Positions 32,045 through 42,592 of a DNA stretch of 42,696 bases are shown here, piece by piece. Under the pieces are notes generated by a model. That model was not told the DNA's origin. It worked only from the letters and a program-made list of their open reading frames with translations, and ran no database searches. The stretch is from an uncultured Eubacteriales bacterium (GTDB lineage Bacteria > Bacillota > Clostridia > Christensenellales > CAG-138), in assembly GCA_902768795.1 (NCBI GenBank), contig CACXMS010000027.1, positions 1 through 42,696 on the forward strand, written 5' to 3'. Within the stretch, counting starts at the first letter, position 1, and every line of letters begins with the position of its first letter. A program made the translations under genes and the position numbers.

Positions 32045-32413
32045 ATGATTCAGCCTCAAACCAGATTGAAAGTCGCGGACAACAGCGGAGCGAAGGAAGT
32101 CCAGTGCATTCATGTGCTCGGCGGCTCCAAGGTTAAGTTCGCAGGCATCGGCGACGTCATCGTGTGCGCGGTCAAGACCGCGAGCCCGGGCGGCGCAGTG
32201 AAGAAGAAGGATGTCGTCCGCGCGGTCGTCGTTCGCACCACGTCGGAAACGTCCCGTCCCGATGGCAGCCACATTCGTTTCGACGACAATGCGTGCGTCA
32301 TCATCAACGATCAGAAGCAGCCGAAGGGCACCCGTATTTTCGGGCCGGTCGCCCGCGAGCTGCGCGAGAAAGACTACATGAAGATCGTCTCCCTCGCACC
32401 CGAAGTACTGTAA
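32045..32413 (+). CDS. rplN: 50S ribosomal protein L14
   Basis: 122 residues: [22 protein letters not shown] and [26 protein letters not shown]. First gene of the spc section. Preceded by GAGGAG. Confidence 0.97.
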   Translation: MIQPQTRLKVADNSGAKEVQCIHVLGGSKVKFAGIGDVIVCAVKTASPGGAVKKKDVVRAVVVRTTSETSRPDGSHIRFDDNACVIINDQKQPKGTRIFGPVARELREKDYMKIVSLAPEVL

Positions 32414-32426
32414 GGAGGATAGCGAC

Positions 32427-32744
32427 ATGGCAAAACTGAATGTGAAAAAAGGCGATACCGTCGTCGTGATCTCCGGTCAGGATAAGGGCAAGCAGGGCAA
32501 GATCCTGGCGGCCAATCCCGAGAAGGGTCGCGTATCGGTGCAGGGCGCCGCGATGATTACGAAGCACGTCAAGCCGCGCCGGCAGGGCGAGGCAGGCGGC
32601 CGGATTGAGACCGAAGGCACGATCGACGCATCCAACGTGATGCTCGTCTGCCCGAAGTGCGGCAAGGCCACGCGCATCGCGCACCAGGTTGTTGACGGCA
32701 AGAAAGTCCGCGTTTGCAAGAAGTGCGGCAAGGTCATGGACTAA
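32427..32744 (+). CDS. rplX: 50S ribosomal protein L24, zinc-ribbon form
   Basis: 105 residues. The KOW motif GDTVVVISGQDKGKQGKILAA at the N-terminus. The C-terminus has paired cysteines CPKC (75, 78) and CKKC (97, 100), as in the zinc-binding variant common in Clostridia. Confidence 0.97.
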   Translation: MAKLNVKKGDTVVVISGQDKGKQGKILAANPEKGRVSVQGAAMITKHVKPRRQGEAGGRIETEGTIDASNVMLVCPKCGKATRIAHQVVDGKKVRVCKKCGKVMD

Positions 32745-32762
32745 GACGGAAGGAGAGAAAAA

Positions 32763-33377
32763 ATGGCAAAGAAAGAAACGGCTCAGGCCGCCCCGAAGAA
32801 GAAAGCGGCGGCACAGGCAAAGCCCTTTTCCGGCGAACCCCGTCTGAAGACCAAGTATAAAGAAGAAGTCGTCTCCGCTCTGAACGAGAAGTTCAAGTAT
32901 GAGAACGTCATGCAGATCCCCAAGCTCGAGAAGATCATCCTGAACATGGGTCTCGGCTCCGAGAAGGACAATCCGAAGGGGATCGAAAAGGCGGTTGAAG
33001 AACTGTCCGCCATCGCCGGCCAGAAAGCGGTCATCACCAAGGCCAAGAAGTCCGTTGCGAACTTCAAAGTCCGTGAAGGCATGAACATCGGCGCCAAGGT
33101 CACGCTCCGCGGCGACCGGATGTACTACTTCGCCGACAAGCTGATGAACATCGTTCTGCCCCGCGTGCGCGACTTCCGCGGCGTTTCCGACAAGTCCTTC
33201 GACGGACGCGGCAACTACGCGATGGGCGTTCGTGAACAGCTGATCTTCCCCGAGATCAACTATGACGATGTGGACAAGACGCGCGGCATGAACATCGTGT
33301 TCGTTACCAGCGCGAAGAGCGACGAGGAAGCCAAGGCGCTGCTCGCACTGCTCGGAATGCCGTTCGTTCAGGACTAA
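32763..33377 (+). CDS. rplE: 50S ribosomal protein L5 with basic N-terminal extension
   Basis: 204 residues against about 180 usual. The extra 25 residues at the start are Ala/Lys-rich ([20 protein letters not shown]), then the normal L5 begins at [36 protein letters not shown]-type [14 protein letters not shown], and [30 protein letters not shown] are standard. It contacts 5S rRNA and tRNA. The ATG at 32763 has GAAGGAGAG ahead of it, so the extension is probably translated. Confidence 0.95.
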   Translation: MAKKETAQAAPKKKAAAQAKPFSGEPRLKTKYKEEVVSALNEKFKYENVMQIPKLEKIILNMGLGSEKDNPKGIEKAVEELSAIAGQKAVITKAKKSVANFKVREGMNIGAKVTLRGDRMYYFADKLMNIVLPRVRDFRGVSDKSFDGRGNYAMGVREQLIFPEINYDDVDKTRGMNIVFVTSAKSDEEAKALLALLGMPFVQD

Positions 33378-33389
33378 GGAGGAACCACT

Positions 33390-33575
33390 ATGGCAAAGAC
33401 ATCTTTGAAGTTGAAGCAGCAGAGAGAACCGAAGTTCTCGACCCGCGCTTACACCCGCTGCCGGATCTGCGGTCGTCCGCATGCGGTTCTCCGCAAGTAC
33501 GGCATCTGCCGCGTATGCTTCCGCGAAGAAGCGTACAACGGCAACATCCCCGGCGTGCGTAAGGCAAGCTGGTAA
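33390..33575 (+). CDS. rpsN: 30S ribosomal protein S14 type Z (zinc form)
   Basis: 61 residues. Cysteines C24, C27, C40 and C43 ([12 protein letters not shown]) form the zinc site of the short S14; the end GVRKASW is typical. No zinc-independent duplicate is in the window. Confidence 0.97.
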   Translation: MAKTSLKLKQQREPKFSTRAYTRCRICGRPHAVLRKYGICRVCFREEAYNGNIPGVRKASW

Positions 33576-33592
33576 TTCAGGAGGATAGAACC

Positions 33593-33985
33593 ATGACAGA
33601 TACGATTGCAGATATGCTCACCAGAATCCGCAACGCCCTGGTCGCAAAGCACGAGACGGTCGACGTACCGGCGTCCTCGATCAAGAAGGCGATTGTGGAG
33701 ATCCTCTTGGAGGAAGGCTACATCAAGGGCTACGAGGTTCTTGAGGACGGTATCGAGAAGACGATCCGCATCAAGCTCAAGTACGGTCCGAACAAGCAGC
33801 GCGTTATCGTCGGCATCAAGCGCATCTCCCGCCCGGGTCTGCGCGTGTATGCCCGCAAGGATGAGATCCCCAAAGTCCTCGGCGGCATGGGAATCGCGAT
33901 CCTGTCCACCTCCCGCGGCGTTATGACCGATCGGGAAGCGAGAAAACTCGGCGTCGGCGGCGAAGTGCTGGCCTACGTCTGGTAA
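33593..33985 (+). CDS. rpsH: 30S ribosomal protein S8
   Basis: 130 residues: [20 protein letters not shown] and the C-terminal [31 protein letters not shown]. In E. coli S8 represses the spc operon; no obvious S8 target hairpin was recognised here. Confidence 0.97.
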   Translation: MTDTIADMLTRIRNALVAKHETVDVPASSIKKAIVEILLEEGYIKGYEVLEDGIEKTIRIKLKYGPNKQRVIVGIKRISRPGLRVYARKDEIPKVLGGMGIAILSTSRGVMTDREARKLGVGGEVLAYVW

Positions 33986-34005
33986 AATAAACGGAGGAAT
34001 ACAGA

Positions 34006-34545
34006 ATGTCTCGAATCGGAAAACTTCCCGTCAAAGTTCTGGCGGGAGTGACAATCACGGTTGACGATCATAATTGCGTGACCGTGAAGGGCCCCAAGGG
34101 CGAGCTCAAGCAAACGGTCTCGCCCGAGATGCTCATCAAACAGGAAAACGGCGTGCTGACCGTTAAGCGCCCCAGCGACGACAAGCGTCATCGCGCGCTG
34201 CACGGCCTCACCCGCACCCTGATCAACAACATGGTGGTCGGCGTGACGACCGGCTTCGAAAAGAAGCTTGAGATCGTCGGTACCGGTTACAGAGCGCAGA
34301 TGGACGGCAAGGACCTCGTTCTGAACGTCGGTTACAGCCATCCGGTCCGCTTTGCAAAGCCGGAGGGCATCGAGTTCGAAACGCCCGCGCCCACCAAGAT
34401 CACGGTCAAGGGCATCGACAAGCAGAAGGTCGGCCAGATTGCCGCTGATATCCGCGCCACGCGCGAGCCGGAACCCTATAAGGGCAAAGGCATCCGCTAT
34501 GAGGGCGAGTTTGTCCGCCGCAAGGAAGGCAAGACCGGTAAGTAA
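34006..34545 (+). CDS. rplF: 50S ribosomal protein L6
   Basis: 179 residues: [20 protein letters not shown], the two-domain repeat, and the end [24 protein letters not shown]. Near the sarcin-ricin loop. Confidence 0.97.
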   Translation: MSRIGKLPVKVLAGVTITVDDHNCVTVKGPKGELKQTVSPEMLIKQENGVLTVKRPSDDKRHRALHGLTRTLINNMVVGVTTGFEKKLEIVGTGYRAQMDGKDLVLNVGYSHPVRFAKPEGIEFETPAPTKITVKGIDKQKVGQIAADIRATREPEPYKGKGIRYEGEFVRRKEGKTGK

Positions 34546-34566
34546 GGTAGAAAGGAGTAACATAGA

Positions 34567-34935
34567 ATGTTTTCTAAGATCGATAAGAACGCTGTTCGTA
34601 AGGTTCGTCACCATCGCCAGCGCAAGGATCTGAACGGAACGAGCGAGCGTCCGAGACTGAACGTCTATCGCAGCACGAACCACATCTACGCGCAGGTCAT
34701 CGACGATACCACCGGTAACACTCTGGTTGCTGCTTCTACTCTGGATGCGGAAATCAAGGCAGAGCTCAATGACAAGACCAAGACCGAAGCAAGCAAGCTC
34801 GTCGGGAAACTCGTCGGACAGCGCGCCCTCGAGAAGGGCGTGAAGAAGGTCGTTTTCGATCGCGGCGGTTACCTCTACACCGGTCGTGTGGCTGCGGTTG
34901 CCGAAGGCGCAAGAGAAGCCGGCTTGGACTTCTAA
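34567..34935 (+). CDS. rplR: 50S ribosomal protein L18
   Basis: 122 residues: [13 protein letters not shown] [36 protein letters not shown] and the end [19 protein letters not shown]. Binds 5S rRNA with L5. Confidence 0.97.
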   Translation: MFSKIDKNAVRKVRHHRQRKDLNGTSERPRLNVYRSTNHIYAQVIDDTTGNTLVAASTLDAEIKAELNDKTKTEASKLVGKLVGQRALEKGVKKVVFDRGGYLYTGRVAAVAEGAREAGLDF

Positions 34936-34947
34936 GGAGGAATCGAA

Positions 34948-35460
34948 ATGAGAAACGACAGAGAAAGAAAATTCGAGCGCGAAGTTCCTGAATTCAAGGA
35001 AAAACTCGTTGCGATCAACCGCGTTGCGAAGGTCGTCAAGGGCGGTAAGAACTTCCGGTTCACCGCGCTGATGGTCGTCGGCAACGAAAACGGCAAGGTC
35101 GGCGTAGGACTCGGCAAGGCCGTTGAAATCCCCGAAGCGGTCCGCAAGGGCGTCGAGGATGCGAAGCGCCACATGATCGAGGTTCCGGTCGTCGGCACGA
35201 CGATCCCGCATCAGGTGGAAGGCAAATTCGGCAAGGGTCTGGTCCGCATGCTTCCGGCTGAAGAAGGTACCGGCGTTATCGCGGGCGGTCCCGTCCGTGC
35301 GGTCCTCGAAATGGCCGGCATCAAGGACATTCGTACGAAGTCCTTCGGCTCCAACAACCCATCGAACTGCGTAAAGGCGACGCTGAACGGACTTTCCCAG
35401 CTTCGCACCGTCGAGCAGATTGCGGCACTTCGCGGCAAGTCTGTGGACGAAATCCTGTAA
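34948..35460 (+). CDS. rpsE: 30S ribosomal protein S5
   Basis: 170 residues: [43 protein letters not shown] and AAEEGTG-like [23 protein letters not shown]. Standard length; involved in decoding fidelity. Confidence 0.97.
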   Translation: MRNDRERKFEREVPEFKEKLVAINRVAKVVKGGKNFRFTALMVVGNENGKVGVGLGKAVEIPEAVRKGVEDAKRHMIEVPVVGTTIPHQVEGKFGKGLVRMLPAEEGTGVIAGGPVRAVLEMAGIKDIRTKSFGSNNPSNCVKATLNGLSQLRTVEQIAALRGKSVDEIL

Positions 35461-35473
35461 GGAGGGCTGAACG

Positions 35474-35647
35474 ATGTTGAAGGTTACTTTGGTAAAAAGC
35501 CCGATCAGCTCGCTGAAGGATCAGCAGGACACCGTGAAGGCGCTGGGTCTCCACAAGGTCAACCAGACCGTCGAAAAACCCGACAACGCCTGCATCCGCG
35601 GCCAGATCTTCAAGGTCAAGCACCTTGTGAAGGTCGAAGAAGTGTAA
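35474..35647 (+). CDS. rpmD: 50S ribosomal protein L30
   Basis: 57 residues: [20 protein letters not shown] and [36 protein letters not shown]. Short gene between rpsE and rplO, preceded by AAGGAGG. Confidence 0.96.
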   Translation: MLKVTLVKSPISSLKDQQDTVKALGLHKVNQTVEKPDNACIRGQIFKVKHLVKVEEV

Positions 35648-35661
35648 GGAGGATCCATCGC

Positions 35662-36102
35662 ATGAAACTTCATGAATTGAGACCGACCGAAGGCGCCACC
35701 CACGCGAAAAAGCGCGTCGGCCGCGGCACCGGTTCCGGCATCGGCAAGACGTCCGCGAAGGGCCACAAAGGTCAGAAGGCCCGCAGCGGCAGCAAGAAGA
35801 ACGGTTTCGAAGGCGGCCAGATGCCTCTGGCGCGTCGCCTCCCGAAGCGCGGCTTCTACAATCACTTTGCAAAAGAATACACGATTATCAACATTTCCGA
35901 CCTGAATGGGTTGGAGGACAATACAACGGTCACGGCTGAGCTGCTGAAAGATCTCGGCATCATCAGCAAGATCGAAAAGGACGGCCTGAAGGTTCTGGGA
36001 AACGGCGAACTCCAAAAGAAGCTCACCGTGAAGGCTGCAAAGTTCTCGAAATCCGCGGAAGAAGCCATTCGGAATGCAGGCGGCAATGTTGAGGTGCTGT
36101 AA
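35662..36102 (+). CDS. rplO: 50S ribosomal protein L15
   Basis: 146 residues: [47 protein letters not shown] start and [17 protein letters not shown]. The stop overlaps the secY start by one base (TAATG). Confidence 0.97.
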   Translation: MKLHELRPTEGATHAKKRVGRGTGSGIGKTSAKGHKGQKARSGSKKNGFEGGQMPLARRLPKRGFYNHFAKEYTIINISDLNGLEDNTTVTAELLKDLGIISKIEKDGLKVLGNGELQKKLTVKAAKFSKSAEEAIRNAGGNVEVL

Positions 36103-37496
36103 TGTTCAACACTTTCATCAACGCTTTTAAGGTCAAGGACATTCGTAAGAAGATTCTGTTTACGCTTCTTCTGATCGTAGTGTATCGTCTTGGCAGCGCG
36201 ATCCCGATTCCGGGCGTGAACATCGCGGCCTGGCAGGCGGCAACGGAGCGGCTGACGGCAATGACGGACTTCATGAGTCTGATGTCCGGTTCCGCGTTCT
36301 CCCAGTTCACGATCTTTGCAATGGGTATTTCGCCGTACATCACGGCGTCCATTATCCTGCAGCTCCTCACGATGGCGATTCCCGCCCTCGAGAAGATGAG
36401 CAAGGAAGAAGACGGTCGTGAAAAGATCGAGAAGATTACCCGTTATGCGGGCGTCGGCCTTGCGGTTGTTCAGTCGATCGGCATCGTGATCTCGTACAAC
36501 AACGTGATCAAGAGCTCGTACAATCAGCCGATCGTCAACGGCGAGGGCTGGGCGTTTGTCGGCAACATCGCAATCATTGCGATCTGCGCCGCCGCCGGTA
36601 CGGCGTTCCTGATGTGGCTCGGTGAGCGGATCACGGAAAAGGGCATCGGCAACGGTATCTCCATGCTGATCTTCGCGTCGATCGTTTCCCGCGTCGACGA
36701 ATTTGCGATCGAGCGCGTCAAAGCGATCATCGCGGCGCCGGACGAGGTCGGCACCTGGGTCGTGTTCGTTCTCACGATCGTCACCATCCTCGCGCTGATC
36801 ACCTTCGTCGTGTTCATCGACAAGGCGGTGCGTAAGGTCCCGGTGCAGTACGCGAAGCGCGTCGTCGGACGGAAGATGTACGGCGGCCAGTCCACCTACA
36901 TCCCGATGAAGGCGAATGCGAACGGCGTTCTTCCGCTGATCTTCGCCATGACGCTGATGCAGTTCCCGGAGATGATCCTCCAGTTCTTCCGTCAGGACAG
37001 CGGCTTCGCGCAGTTCTGGTATCGCTGGATGGTCTCTGCGCCCAAAGTATGGAATGCGGAAGCTTCCACCTACGTGGCCACGAGCGTTTTCCCGAGAGCC
37101 GGTGTCGATTATGTCGGCGCGCAGTACGCTCCGTATGTGTACTACATCATCTACTTTGTTCTGATCATCGCGTTCGGTTACTTCTACACCTCGATCACGT
37201 TCAACCCGGTTGAGATGTCGAAGAACCTGCAGCAGAACGGCGGCTTCATTCCGGGCATCCGTCCGGGCAAGCCCACCGGCGATTATCTCGGAAAGATTTC
37301 GAATCGCCTCACGCTGTTCGGTTCGCTGTTCCTCGCTGTGATCGCGATCGTTCCGACGATCATTCTGAACATCATGGGCGTCACGAATATGTTCGGCGCA
37401 ACGAGCGTGCTGATTATGGTCAGCGTAGCGCTGGAGACGGCCGACGCTTTGGACAACCAGATGCTGATGCGTCACTACAAGGGCTTCCTGAACTGA
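36102..37496 (+). CDS. secY: Protein translocase subunit SecY
   Basis: 464 residues, ten membrane segments. The Sec channel core; family segments DIRKKILFTLLLIVVYRLGSAIPIPGVN, MGISPYITASIILQLL, GQSTYIPMKANANGVLPLIFA, and LQQNGGFIPGIRPGKPT. It is about 30 residues longer than the common form because of a larger outer loop near residues 300-345. It has no site of its own beyond coupling to rplO. adk follows 11 bases later. Confidence 0.97.
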   Translation: MFNTFINAFKVKDIRKKILFTLLLIVVYRLGSAIPIPGVNIAAWQAATERLTAMTDFMSLMSGSAFSQFTIFAMGISPYITASIILQLLTMAIPALEKMSKEEDGREKIEKITRYAGVGLAVVQSIGIVISYNNVIKSSYNQPIVNGEGWAFVGNIAIIAICAAAGTAFLMWLGERITEKGIGNGISMLIFASIVSRVDEFAIERVKAIIAAPDEVGTWVVFVLTIVTILALITFVVFIDKAVRKVPVQYAKRVVGRKMYGGQSTYIPMKANANGVLPLIFAMTLMQFPEMILQFFRQDSGFAQFWYRWMVSAPKVWNAEASTYVATSVFPRAGVDYVGAQYAPYVYYIIYFVLIIAFGYFYTSITFNPVEMSKNLQQNGGFIPGIRPGKPTGDYLGKISNRLTLFGSLFLAVIAIVPTIILNIMGVTNMFGATSVLIMVSVALETADALDNQMLMRHYKGFLN

Positions 37497-37507
37497 GAAA
37501 AACCGAT

Positions 37508-38125
37508 ATGAAGCTGATTTTCTTGGGCCCGCCGGGTGCGGGAAAAGGCACGCAGGCAGAGCGCATTGCGGAGCGGTATCAAATCGCGCATATCTCCACC
37601 GGGGATATGCTGCGGGCTGAAATCCGCAATGCCACTCCGCTGGGCGCGGAAGCGAAGGCGTATATCGACTGCGGCGCACTGGTACCGGATTCGGTGATCA
37701 TCGGCATGGTCGAGAAGCGCATCCAGGCCGCGGACTGTAAAAACGGGTTCCTGCTCGACGGCTTCCCGCGCACGACGGCACAGGCGGACGCCCTTGCGGC
37801 GATCGTCGATATCGACGCCGTGGTGGATATCGAAGTTCCGTTTGAGCGGCTTGTCGCACGGATCTCGGGGCGCAGAATGTGCCCGGACTGCGGCGCGGCA
37901 TATCATGTGACGACCTACTCTGCGGAGACATGCGCTAAGTGCGGCGGGAAGCTGTACCAGCGTGACGACGACCGCGAAGAAACCGTGCAGAACCGTCTGG
38001 TTGTGTACGAGGAAAAAACCGCTCCGTTGATTGCGTATTACCGGGAACGCGGCAAGCTGCTTGTCGTGGACGGCGACGCGCCGATCGACACGGTTACCGA
38101 CAGCATTGTGAAGGGACTTTCCTGA
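37508..38125 (+). CDS. adk: Adenylate kinase, zinc-containing LID form
   Basis: 205 residues. The P-loop is GPPGAGKGTQ (7-16), then ISTGDMLR and LLDGFPRT. The LID domain has four cysteines, C125, C128, C142 and C145, as in the zinc-binding form of Gram-positive bacteria. It balances AMP, ADP and ATP. Slightly shorter than the usual 214-217. The map ATG begins on the base after its stop. Confidence 0.96.
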   Translation: MKLIFLGPPGAGKGTQAERIAERYQIAHISTGDMLRAEIRNATPLGAEAKAYIDCGALVPDSVIIGMVEKRIQAADCKNGFLLDGFPRTTAQADALAAIVDIDAVVDIEVPFERLVARISGRRMCPDCGAAYHVTTYSAETCAKCGGKLYQRDDDREETVQNRLVVYEEKTAPLIAYYRERGKLLVVDGDAPIDTVTDSIVKGLS

Positions 38126-38884
38126 ATGATCACGATCAAATCCGCACAGGACATTGAGAAGATGAAAGCGGCGGGCAAGGTTGTTGAAGAAACCCTGCTG
38201 CTGCTTGAGAAAAATGTCCGGATCGGAATTACGACCGAGGAGCTGAACCGGATCGCCGAAGCGTACATTCGCAGTCAGGGCGCGTACCCGACCTGCCTGA
38301 ACTACAACGGCTATCCGAAAGCGATCTGCATCTCGGTCAACGACGTGGTCGTGCACGGAATCCCCGGGCCTCTGAAGCTGCGCGACGGCGATATCGTTTC
38401 GTGCGACGTCTGCGCGACGCTGAACGGATTCATAGGGGACGCGACGCGAACCTTTCCGGTCGGCAATGTTGCCCCGGAAACGATGGAGCTGCTTCGCGTC
38501 ACGAAGGAATGCTTCTTTGAAGGGATCCGATACGCGCGGCCGGGATATCGCGTTTCCGATATCTCCAAAGCGATCCAGGCGCATGCCGAGTCGCACGGGT
38601 ACGGCGTCGTCCGGGAACTCACCGGGCACGGCGTCGGACGGGAGCTGCACGAAGACCCCGAGGTTCCGAACTTCTATTCTCCCCGTGCAAGGCAGCGGCT
38701 TGCGGCAGGTATGACGATTGCCGTCGAGCCGATGATCACGCAGGGCAGACGAGAGGTCTGGCAGGATGAAGACGGATGGACGGTTCGTACGCAGGACGGC
38801 AAACCCGCCGCGCATTACGAGAACACCATTGCGATCACCGACGGCGAACCGATTCTTCTGACTTGCTCGGAGGCGATCGGATGA
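38126..38884 (+). CDS. map: Methionine aminopeptidase type I
   Basis: 252 residues. Metal ligands D94, D105, H168, E201 and E232, and the substrate-site H77 are all present in the expected contexts (SCDVCATLNGFIGDATRTF, TGHGVGRELHE, GMTIAVEPM). It removes the initiator methionine. No N-terminal zinc-finger or SEC-C extension. It overlaps the next gene by 4 bases (ATGA). Confidence 0.97.
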   Translation: MITIKSAQDIEKMKAAGKVVEETLLLLEKNVRIGITTEELNRIAEAYIRSQGAYPTCLNYNGYPKAICISVNDVVVHGIPGPLKLRDGDIVSCDVCATLNGFIGDATRTFPVGNVAPETMELLRVTKECFFEGIRYARPGYRVSDISKAIQAHAESHGYGVVRELTGHGVGRELHEDPEVPNFYSPRARQRLAAGMTIAVEPMITQGRREVWQDEDGWTVRTQDGKPAAHYENTIAITDGEPILLTCSEAIG

Positions 38885-39141
38885 GCGCCGGGATAGAAGC
38901 GGGAGACGTCGTCGTTTCCGCGGCGGGCCATGACAGCGGAACGCTGCTCGTCGTACTTGAACAGGTCGACGGCACGTACGTGCTCGTGGCCGACGGAAAA
39001 ACGCGCACGCTCGAAAAGCCGAAGAAAAAGAAGTTCCGGCATGTGAAGCTCGTGCAGAAATGCACCGAAAGCGCCCCCGTGTGGAGCAACAATGCCCAGA
39101 TCCGAAAATTCCTCAAGATGTACGAACAAAACCGAAGGTAG
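38881..39141 (+). CDS. KOW-domain RNA-binding protein (L14e-like)
   Basis: 86 residues. KOW-like start [52 protein letters not shown]; small basic proteins of this family, related to archaeal/eukaryal L14e, sit between map and infA in many Clostridia. Ribosome or RNA binding is likely, but the exact role is not known. The start ATG 38881 overlaps the map stop. Confidence 0.88.
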   Translation: MSAGIEAGDVVVSAAGHDSGTLLVVLEQVDGTYVLVADGKTRTLEKPKKKKFRHVKLVQKCTESAPVWSNNAQIRKFLKMYEQNRR

Positions 39142-39152
39142 GAGGAGCACAG

Positions 39153-39374
39153 GTGTCCAAGCAGGATGTCATTGAAGTCGAAGGTGTAGTCACCGAAGCG
39201 TACCCGAACGCGATGTTCGAGGTAAAACTCCCGAACGACCACAAGATTCTGGCGACGATTTCGGGAAAACTCAGAATGAATTACATTCGCATTCTTCCGG
39301 GCGACAAAGTCACCGTGGAGCTGTCGATGTATGATCTGACGCGCGGCCGCATCACATGGCGTGCAAAGAACTAA
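39153..39374 (+). CDS. infA: Translation initiation factor IF-1
   Basis: 73 residues, GTG start at 39153 after [32 protein letters not shown] and the end [11 protein letters not shown]; an OB-fold protein that occupies the A site during initiation. Standard length. An earlier in-frame ATG lies inside the KOW gene and is rejected. Confidence 0.96.
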   Translation: MSKQDVIEVEGVVTEAYPNAMFEVKLPNDHKILATISGKLRMNYIRILPGDKVTVELSMYDLTRGRITWRAKN

Positions 39375-39394
39375 AGAAAATCAGAAGATTTTGA

Positions 39395-39523
<129 letters not shown>

Positions 39524-39624
39524 CATTTTCCCGAGGGAAAATACTTGCGGGGCGGCTGGTGCCTTGTGCACAACCCGCAAGCGCATATACATTCATTCAA
39601 ATTTTACGGAGGTAGAGAAACCAT
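39524..39624 (+). promoter_or_regulatory. Structured gap between rpmJ and rpsM with possible internal promoter
   Basis: Hairpin ATTTTCC-CGAG-GGAAAAT (39525-39542), then an 8-bp stem CTTGCGGG/CCCGCAAG (39544-39551 with 39574-39581) enclosing a smaller GTGC/GCAC stem. A weak promoter-like pair TTGTGC (39564-39569), 16 bases, TATACA (39586-39591) overlaps it. Other gaps in this superoperon are mostly 1-35 bases, so this looks like a control site for the alpha-operon genes. Type unknown. Confidence 0.4.
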
Positions 39625-39993
39625 ATGGCACGTATTGCTGGCGTAGACCTTCCGAGAGATAAGCGGGTCGAGATCGGCCTGACCTATATCTACGGCATCG
39701 GTCGCACAACCGCTTCCAAGATCCTGGCCGAAACGGGCGTTAACCCGGATATCCGCGTCCGCGATCTGAACGAAAGCGATGTCAACAAACTCAGAGAGTA
39801 TATCGACCACAACGTTAAGGTTGAGGGCGATCTCAGACGTGAAACCTCGATGAACATCAAGCGGCTGATCGAGATCGGCTGCTATCGGGGCGTCCGTCAC
39901 CGCAAAGGCCTGCCCGTTCGCGGACAGTCCACGAAGCAGAACGCTCGTACCCGCAAGGGTCCGAAACGTACGCAGGGCGGCAAGAAGAAATAA
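39625..39993 (+). CDS. rpsM: 30S ribosomal protein S13
   Basis: 122 residues: [27 protein letters not shown] and the end [19 protein letters not shown]. First gene after the structured gap. Preceded by GGAGG. Confidence 0.97.
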   Translation: MARIAGVDLPRDKRVEIGLTYIYGIGRTTASKILAETGVNPDIRVRDLNESDVNKLREYIDHNVKVEGDLRRETSMNIKRLIEIGCYRGVRHRKGLPVRGQSTKQNARTRKGPKRTQGGKKK

Positions 39994-40008
39994 GGAGGAA
40001 CGGTAAGA

Positions 40009-40410
40009 ATGGCTAAAGCGAAGATTAAAAAAGCAACGACCCGCAAACGCCGCGAGAAGAAGAATATCGAGCGCGGTGCGGCGCACATTCGTTCCTCTTT
40101 CAACAACACCCTCGTGCTGATCACCGACACGCAGGGCAACGCGATCTCCTGGTCGAGCGCAGGTTCGCTCGGTTTCCGCGGATCGCGTAAGTCCACTCCG
40201 TTCGCGGCGCAGATGGCTTCCGAAGCGGCAGCCAAGGCGGCGATGGAGCATGGGCTCAAGACCGTTGAAGTTTATGTCAAAGGGCCGGGTTCCGGCCGTG
40301 AATCCGCGATTCGCGCACTCGCATCCGTGGGTCTTTCGATCGTCTCCATCAAGGACGTTACCCCGATCCCGCACAACGGCTGCCGTCCGCCGAAACGCAG
40401 AAGAGTCTGA
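40009..40410 (+). CDS. rpsK: 30S ribosomal protein S11
   Basis: 133 residues: [46 protein letters not shown] region and [15 protein letters not shown] at the end. Part of the platform near the E site. Confidence 0.97.
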   Translation: MAKAKIKKATTRKRREKKNIERGAAHIRSSFNNTLVLITDTQGNAISWSSAGSLGFRGSRKSTPFAAQMASEAAAKAAMEHGLKTVEVYVKGPGSGRESAIRALASVGLSIVSIKDVTPIPHNGCRPPKRRRV

Positions 40411-40426
40411 GGGAGGTATTTGAACT

Positions 40427-41023
40427 ATGGCAAGAAATATGCAGCCGATTCTCAAGCGTGCTCGTGCGCTCGGCATCACTTCGGGCGATATGGGGTATTC
40501 CAAGAACTCGAAGCGCAATCCCGGTTCTCAGAGACGCGCAAAGAAGTCCGAATACGCTCTGCAGCTCAAAGAAAAGCAGAAAGTCAAGTTCGTGTACGGC
40601 ATTCTGGAGAAGCAGTTCCACAAGTATTATGAAAAAGCTGCGAACCAGAAGGGCAACACCGGCGACAACATGCTCGTTCTGATCGAGCGCCGTCTGGACA
40701 ACGTTGCATACCGTCTGAACTTCGGTAAGACCCGCCGCATGGCGCGTCAGATGGTTACGCATGGGCATCTGCTCGTGAACGGCAAGAAGGTCGACATCCC
40801 GTCTTACGAGATCAAGGCCGGCGACGAGATCAGCATCCGCGAAAAGTCGCGCGAGATCCCGTTCTTCAAGGAGTTGCGGGAAGAGGGCGCAGAGCGCACG
40901 ATTCCGCAGTGGCTCGAGCTGGACGCGGAGAACCTCAAGGGCCGTGTTGTTGCTCTGCCGACGCGCGAAGACATCGATATGCCGATCGAAGAGCATATGA
41001 TCGTTGAGTTCTACTCGCGGTAA
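40427..41023 (+). CDS. rpsD: 30S ribosomal protein S4, cysteine-free form
   Basis: 198 residues. [49 protein letters not shown] is the S4 RNA-binding domain. The N-terminal zinc cysteines of the C+ form are absent. Its position inside the alpha operon is usual for Clostridia (in B. subtilis rpsD lies elsewhere). Confidence 0.97.
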   Translation: MARNMQPILKRARALGITSGDMGYSKNSKRNPGSQRRAKKSEYALQLKEKQKVKFVYGILEKQFHKYYEKAANQKGNTGDNMLVLIERRLDNVAYRLNFGKTRRMARQMVTHGHLLVNGKKVDIPSYEIKAGDEISIREKSREIPFFKELREEGAERTIPQWLELDAENLKGRVVALPTREDIDMPIEEHMIVEFYSR

Positions 41024-41070
41024 TCCTGTGAAATAACCGAACGACATCACCGAAGGAGGGTACTACCAAT

Positions 41071-42012
41071 ATGATCGAAATTGAAAAGCCGAAACTGGAA
41101 TGCGTGGAAAGCTCGGGTTCGTACGGCAAGTTCGTCGTAGAGCCGCTTGAGCGCGGATTCGGTACCACTCTGGGCAACTCGATGCGTCGAGTGCTTTTGA
41201 GCAGCCTCCCCGGCGTTGCGGCAACATCCATTCGGATCGACGGCGTTCTTCATGAGTTTTCGACGATTGAAGGCGTCAAGGAGGATGTGACCGAGATCAT
41301 CCTGAACATCAAAGAGCTCATCGTCAAACTGCACAGCAACGAGCCGAAAAAGGTCGTTATCGATGCGATCGGTCCGTGCGAAGTGACGGCGGGCGATATT
41401 CTGCCGGATGCGGAGGTCGAGATTATTAATCCCGATCTGCACATTGCGACGGTGGACAACAACGGCAGACTGCACATCGAGATCAATCTCGATCGCGGCA
41501 GAGGATATGTCGTGTCCGACCGCAACAAGCGTCCGGATATGCCCATCGGTGAAATCGCAGTCGATTCCATCTTCACGCCGATCACCAAGGTCAACTTCAC
41601 CGTTGAGAATACGCGCGTCGGTCAGATTACCGACTTCGATAAGCTCACGCTGGAGATCTGGACAGACGGCAGCATTCAGCCCGAGGAAGCCGCGTCCCTT
41701 GCCGCGAAGATCCTGACAGAGCATCTGATGCTCTTCATCCATCTGACCGAGCATGTGCAGGACGTTGACATTCTTGTGGAGAAGGATGACAAGAAGAAGG
41801 AAAAGATCCTGGAGATGAACATCGAGGATCTGGATCTGTCAGTTCGTTCCTACAACTGCCTCAAGCGCGCCGGCATCAACACCGTAGAGGAGCTGGTGCA
41901 GCGCAACGAGGATGATATGATGAAGGTTCGCAACCTCGGACGGAAGTCTCTCGAAGAAGTACAGCAGAAACTCGCGCAGCTGGGACTTACCCTGCGCACA
42001 GATGAAGATTAA
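41071..42012 (+). CDS. rpoA: DNA-directed RNA polymerase subunit alpha
   Basis: 313 residues. The N-terminal assembly domain (about 1-225) has [44 protein letters not shown] sequence; a linker and the C-terminal domain (about 245-313) have [44 protein letters not shown], which binds UP elements and activators. Preceded by GAAGGAGGG. Confidence 0.97.
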   Translation: MIEIEKPKLECVESSGSYGKFVVEPLERGFGTTLGNSMRRVLLSSLPGVAATSIRIDGVLHEFSTIEGVKEDVTEIILNIKELIVKLHSNEPKKVVIDAIGPCEVTAGDILPDAEVEIINPDLHIATVDNNGRLHIEINLDRGRGYVVSDRNKRPDMPIGEIAVDSIFTPITKVNFTVENTRVGQITDFDKLTLEIWTDGSIQPEEAASLAAKILTEHLMLFIHLTEHVQDVDILVEKDDKKKEKILEMNIEDLDLSVRSYNCLKRAGINTVEELVQRNEDDMMKVRNLGRKSLEEVQQKLAQLGLTLRTDED

Positions 42013-42025
42013 GGAGGAAGCAACA

Positions 42026-42532
42026 ATGGCAAACCGGAAATTCTCTCGGACCACCGATCAGCGTGTTGCAATGCTCAGAAACCTCACGACCGCACTCATT
42101 TGGAACGGCAAGATCGTAACGACCGAAGCACGTGCCAAGGAAGTTCGCAGTATTGCTGAAAAGCTCATCACGCTCGCCGTGAACGAGTATCAGAACTACG
42201 ATATGGTTGAAAAGGAAGTCCGTAACGAAAAGGATCAGATCAGCAAGGTCGAGAAGCCGCAGGATCGTCCGTCCAAGCTGCATGCTCGCCGTCAGATCAT
42301 GGCGTATCTGTACGATGTGCCCGAGCCCAAGAAAGCGGATGAAAGCAAGAGCGAGTACAAAGAGCGCACGAAGGACAACGCGCATCCCGTCGTGGAGAAG
42401 CTGTTCCGTGAGTACGCGCCGAAGTACGATGAGCGCGCAAAGGCAGGCAAGAAGGGCGGCTATACCCGCATGTATAAGCTCGGCGCCCGTCGCGGAGACG
42501 CGGCTCCCGTGGTTGTACTGGAGCTTGTCTGA
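42026..42532 (+). CDS. rplQ: 50S ribosomal protein L17 with insertions
   Basis: 168 residues against about 115-130 in many bacteria. The standard parts are [23 protein letters not shown] and [25 protein letters not shown]. Extra charged sequence lies between the ends, before and after [13 protein letters not shown] (about residues 60-85 and 100-120), a form also seen in other Clostridia. The start ATG 42026 follows AAGGAGG. Last gene of the superoperon. Confidence 0.95.
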   Translation: MANRKFSRTTDQRVAMLRNLTTALIWNGKIVTTEARAKEVRSIAEKLITLAVNEYQNYDMVEKEVRNEKDQISKVEKPQDRPSKLHARRQIMAYLYDVPEPKKADESKSEYKERTKDNAHPVVEKLFREYAPKYDERAKAGKKGGYTRMYKLGARRGDAAPVVVLELV

Positions 42533-42553
42533 GAAGCAATCGAAAGAATCGAA

Positions 42554-42592
42554 GAGATCGCCGGCAAACGCCGGGCGGTCTCTTTGCGTTTT
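42554..42592 (+). terminator. Terminator of the ribosomal superoperon
   Basis: GAGATCGCCGGC (42554-42565) pairs with GCCGGGCGGTCTC (42570-42582, one bulge), followed by TTTGCGTTTT. The remaining 104 bases of the window show no gene. Confidence 0.78.
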
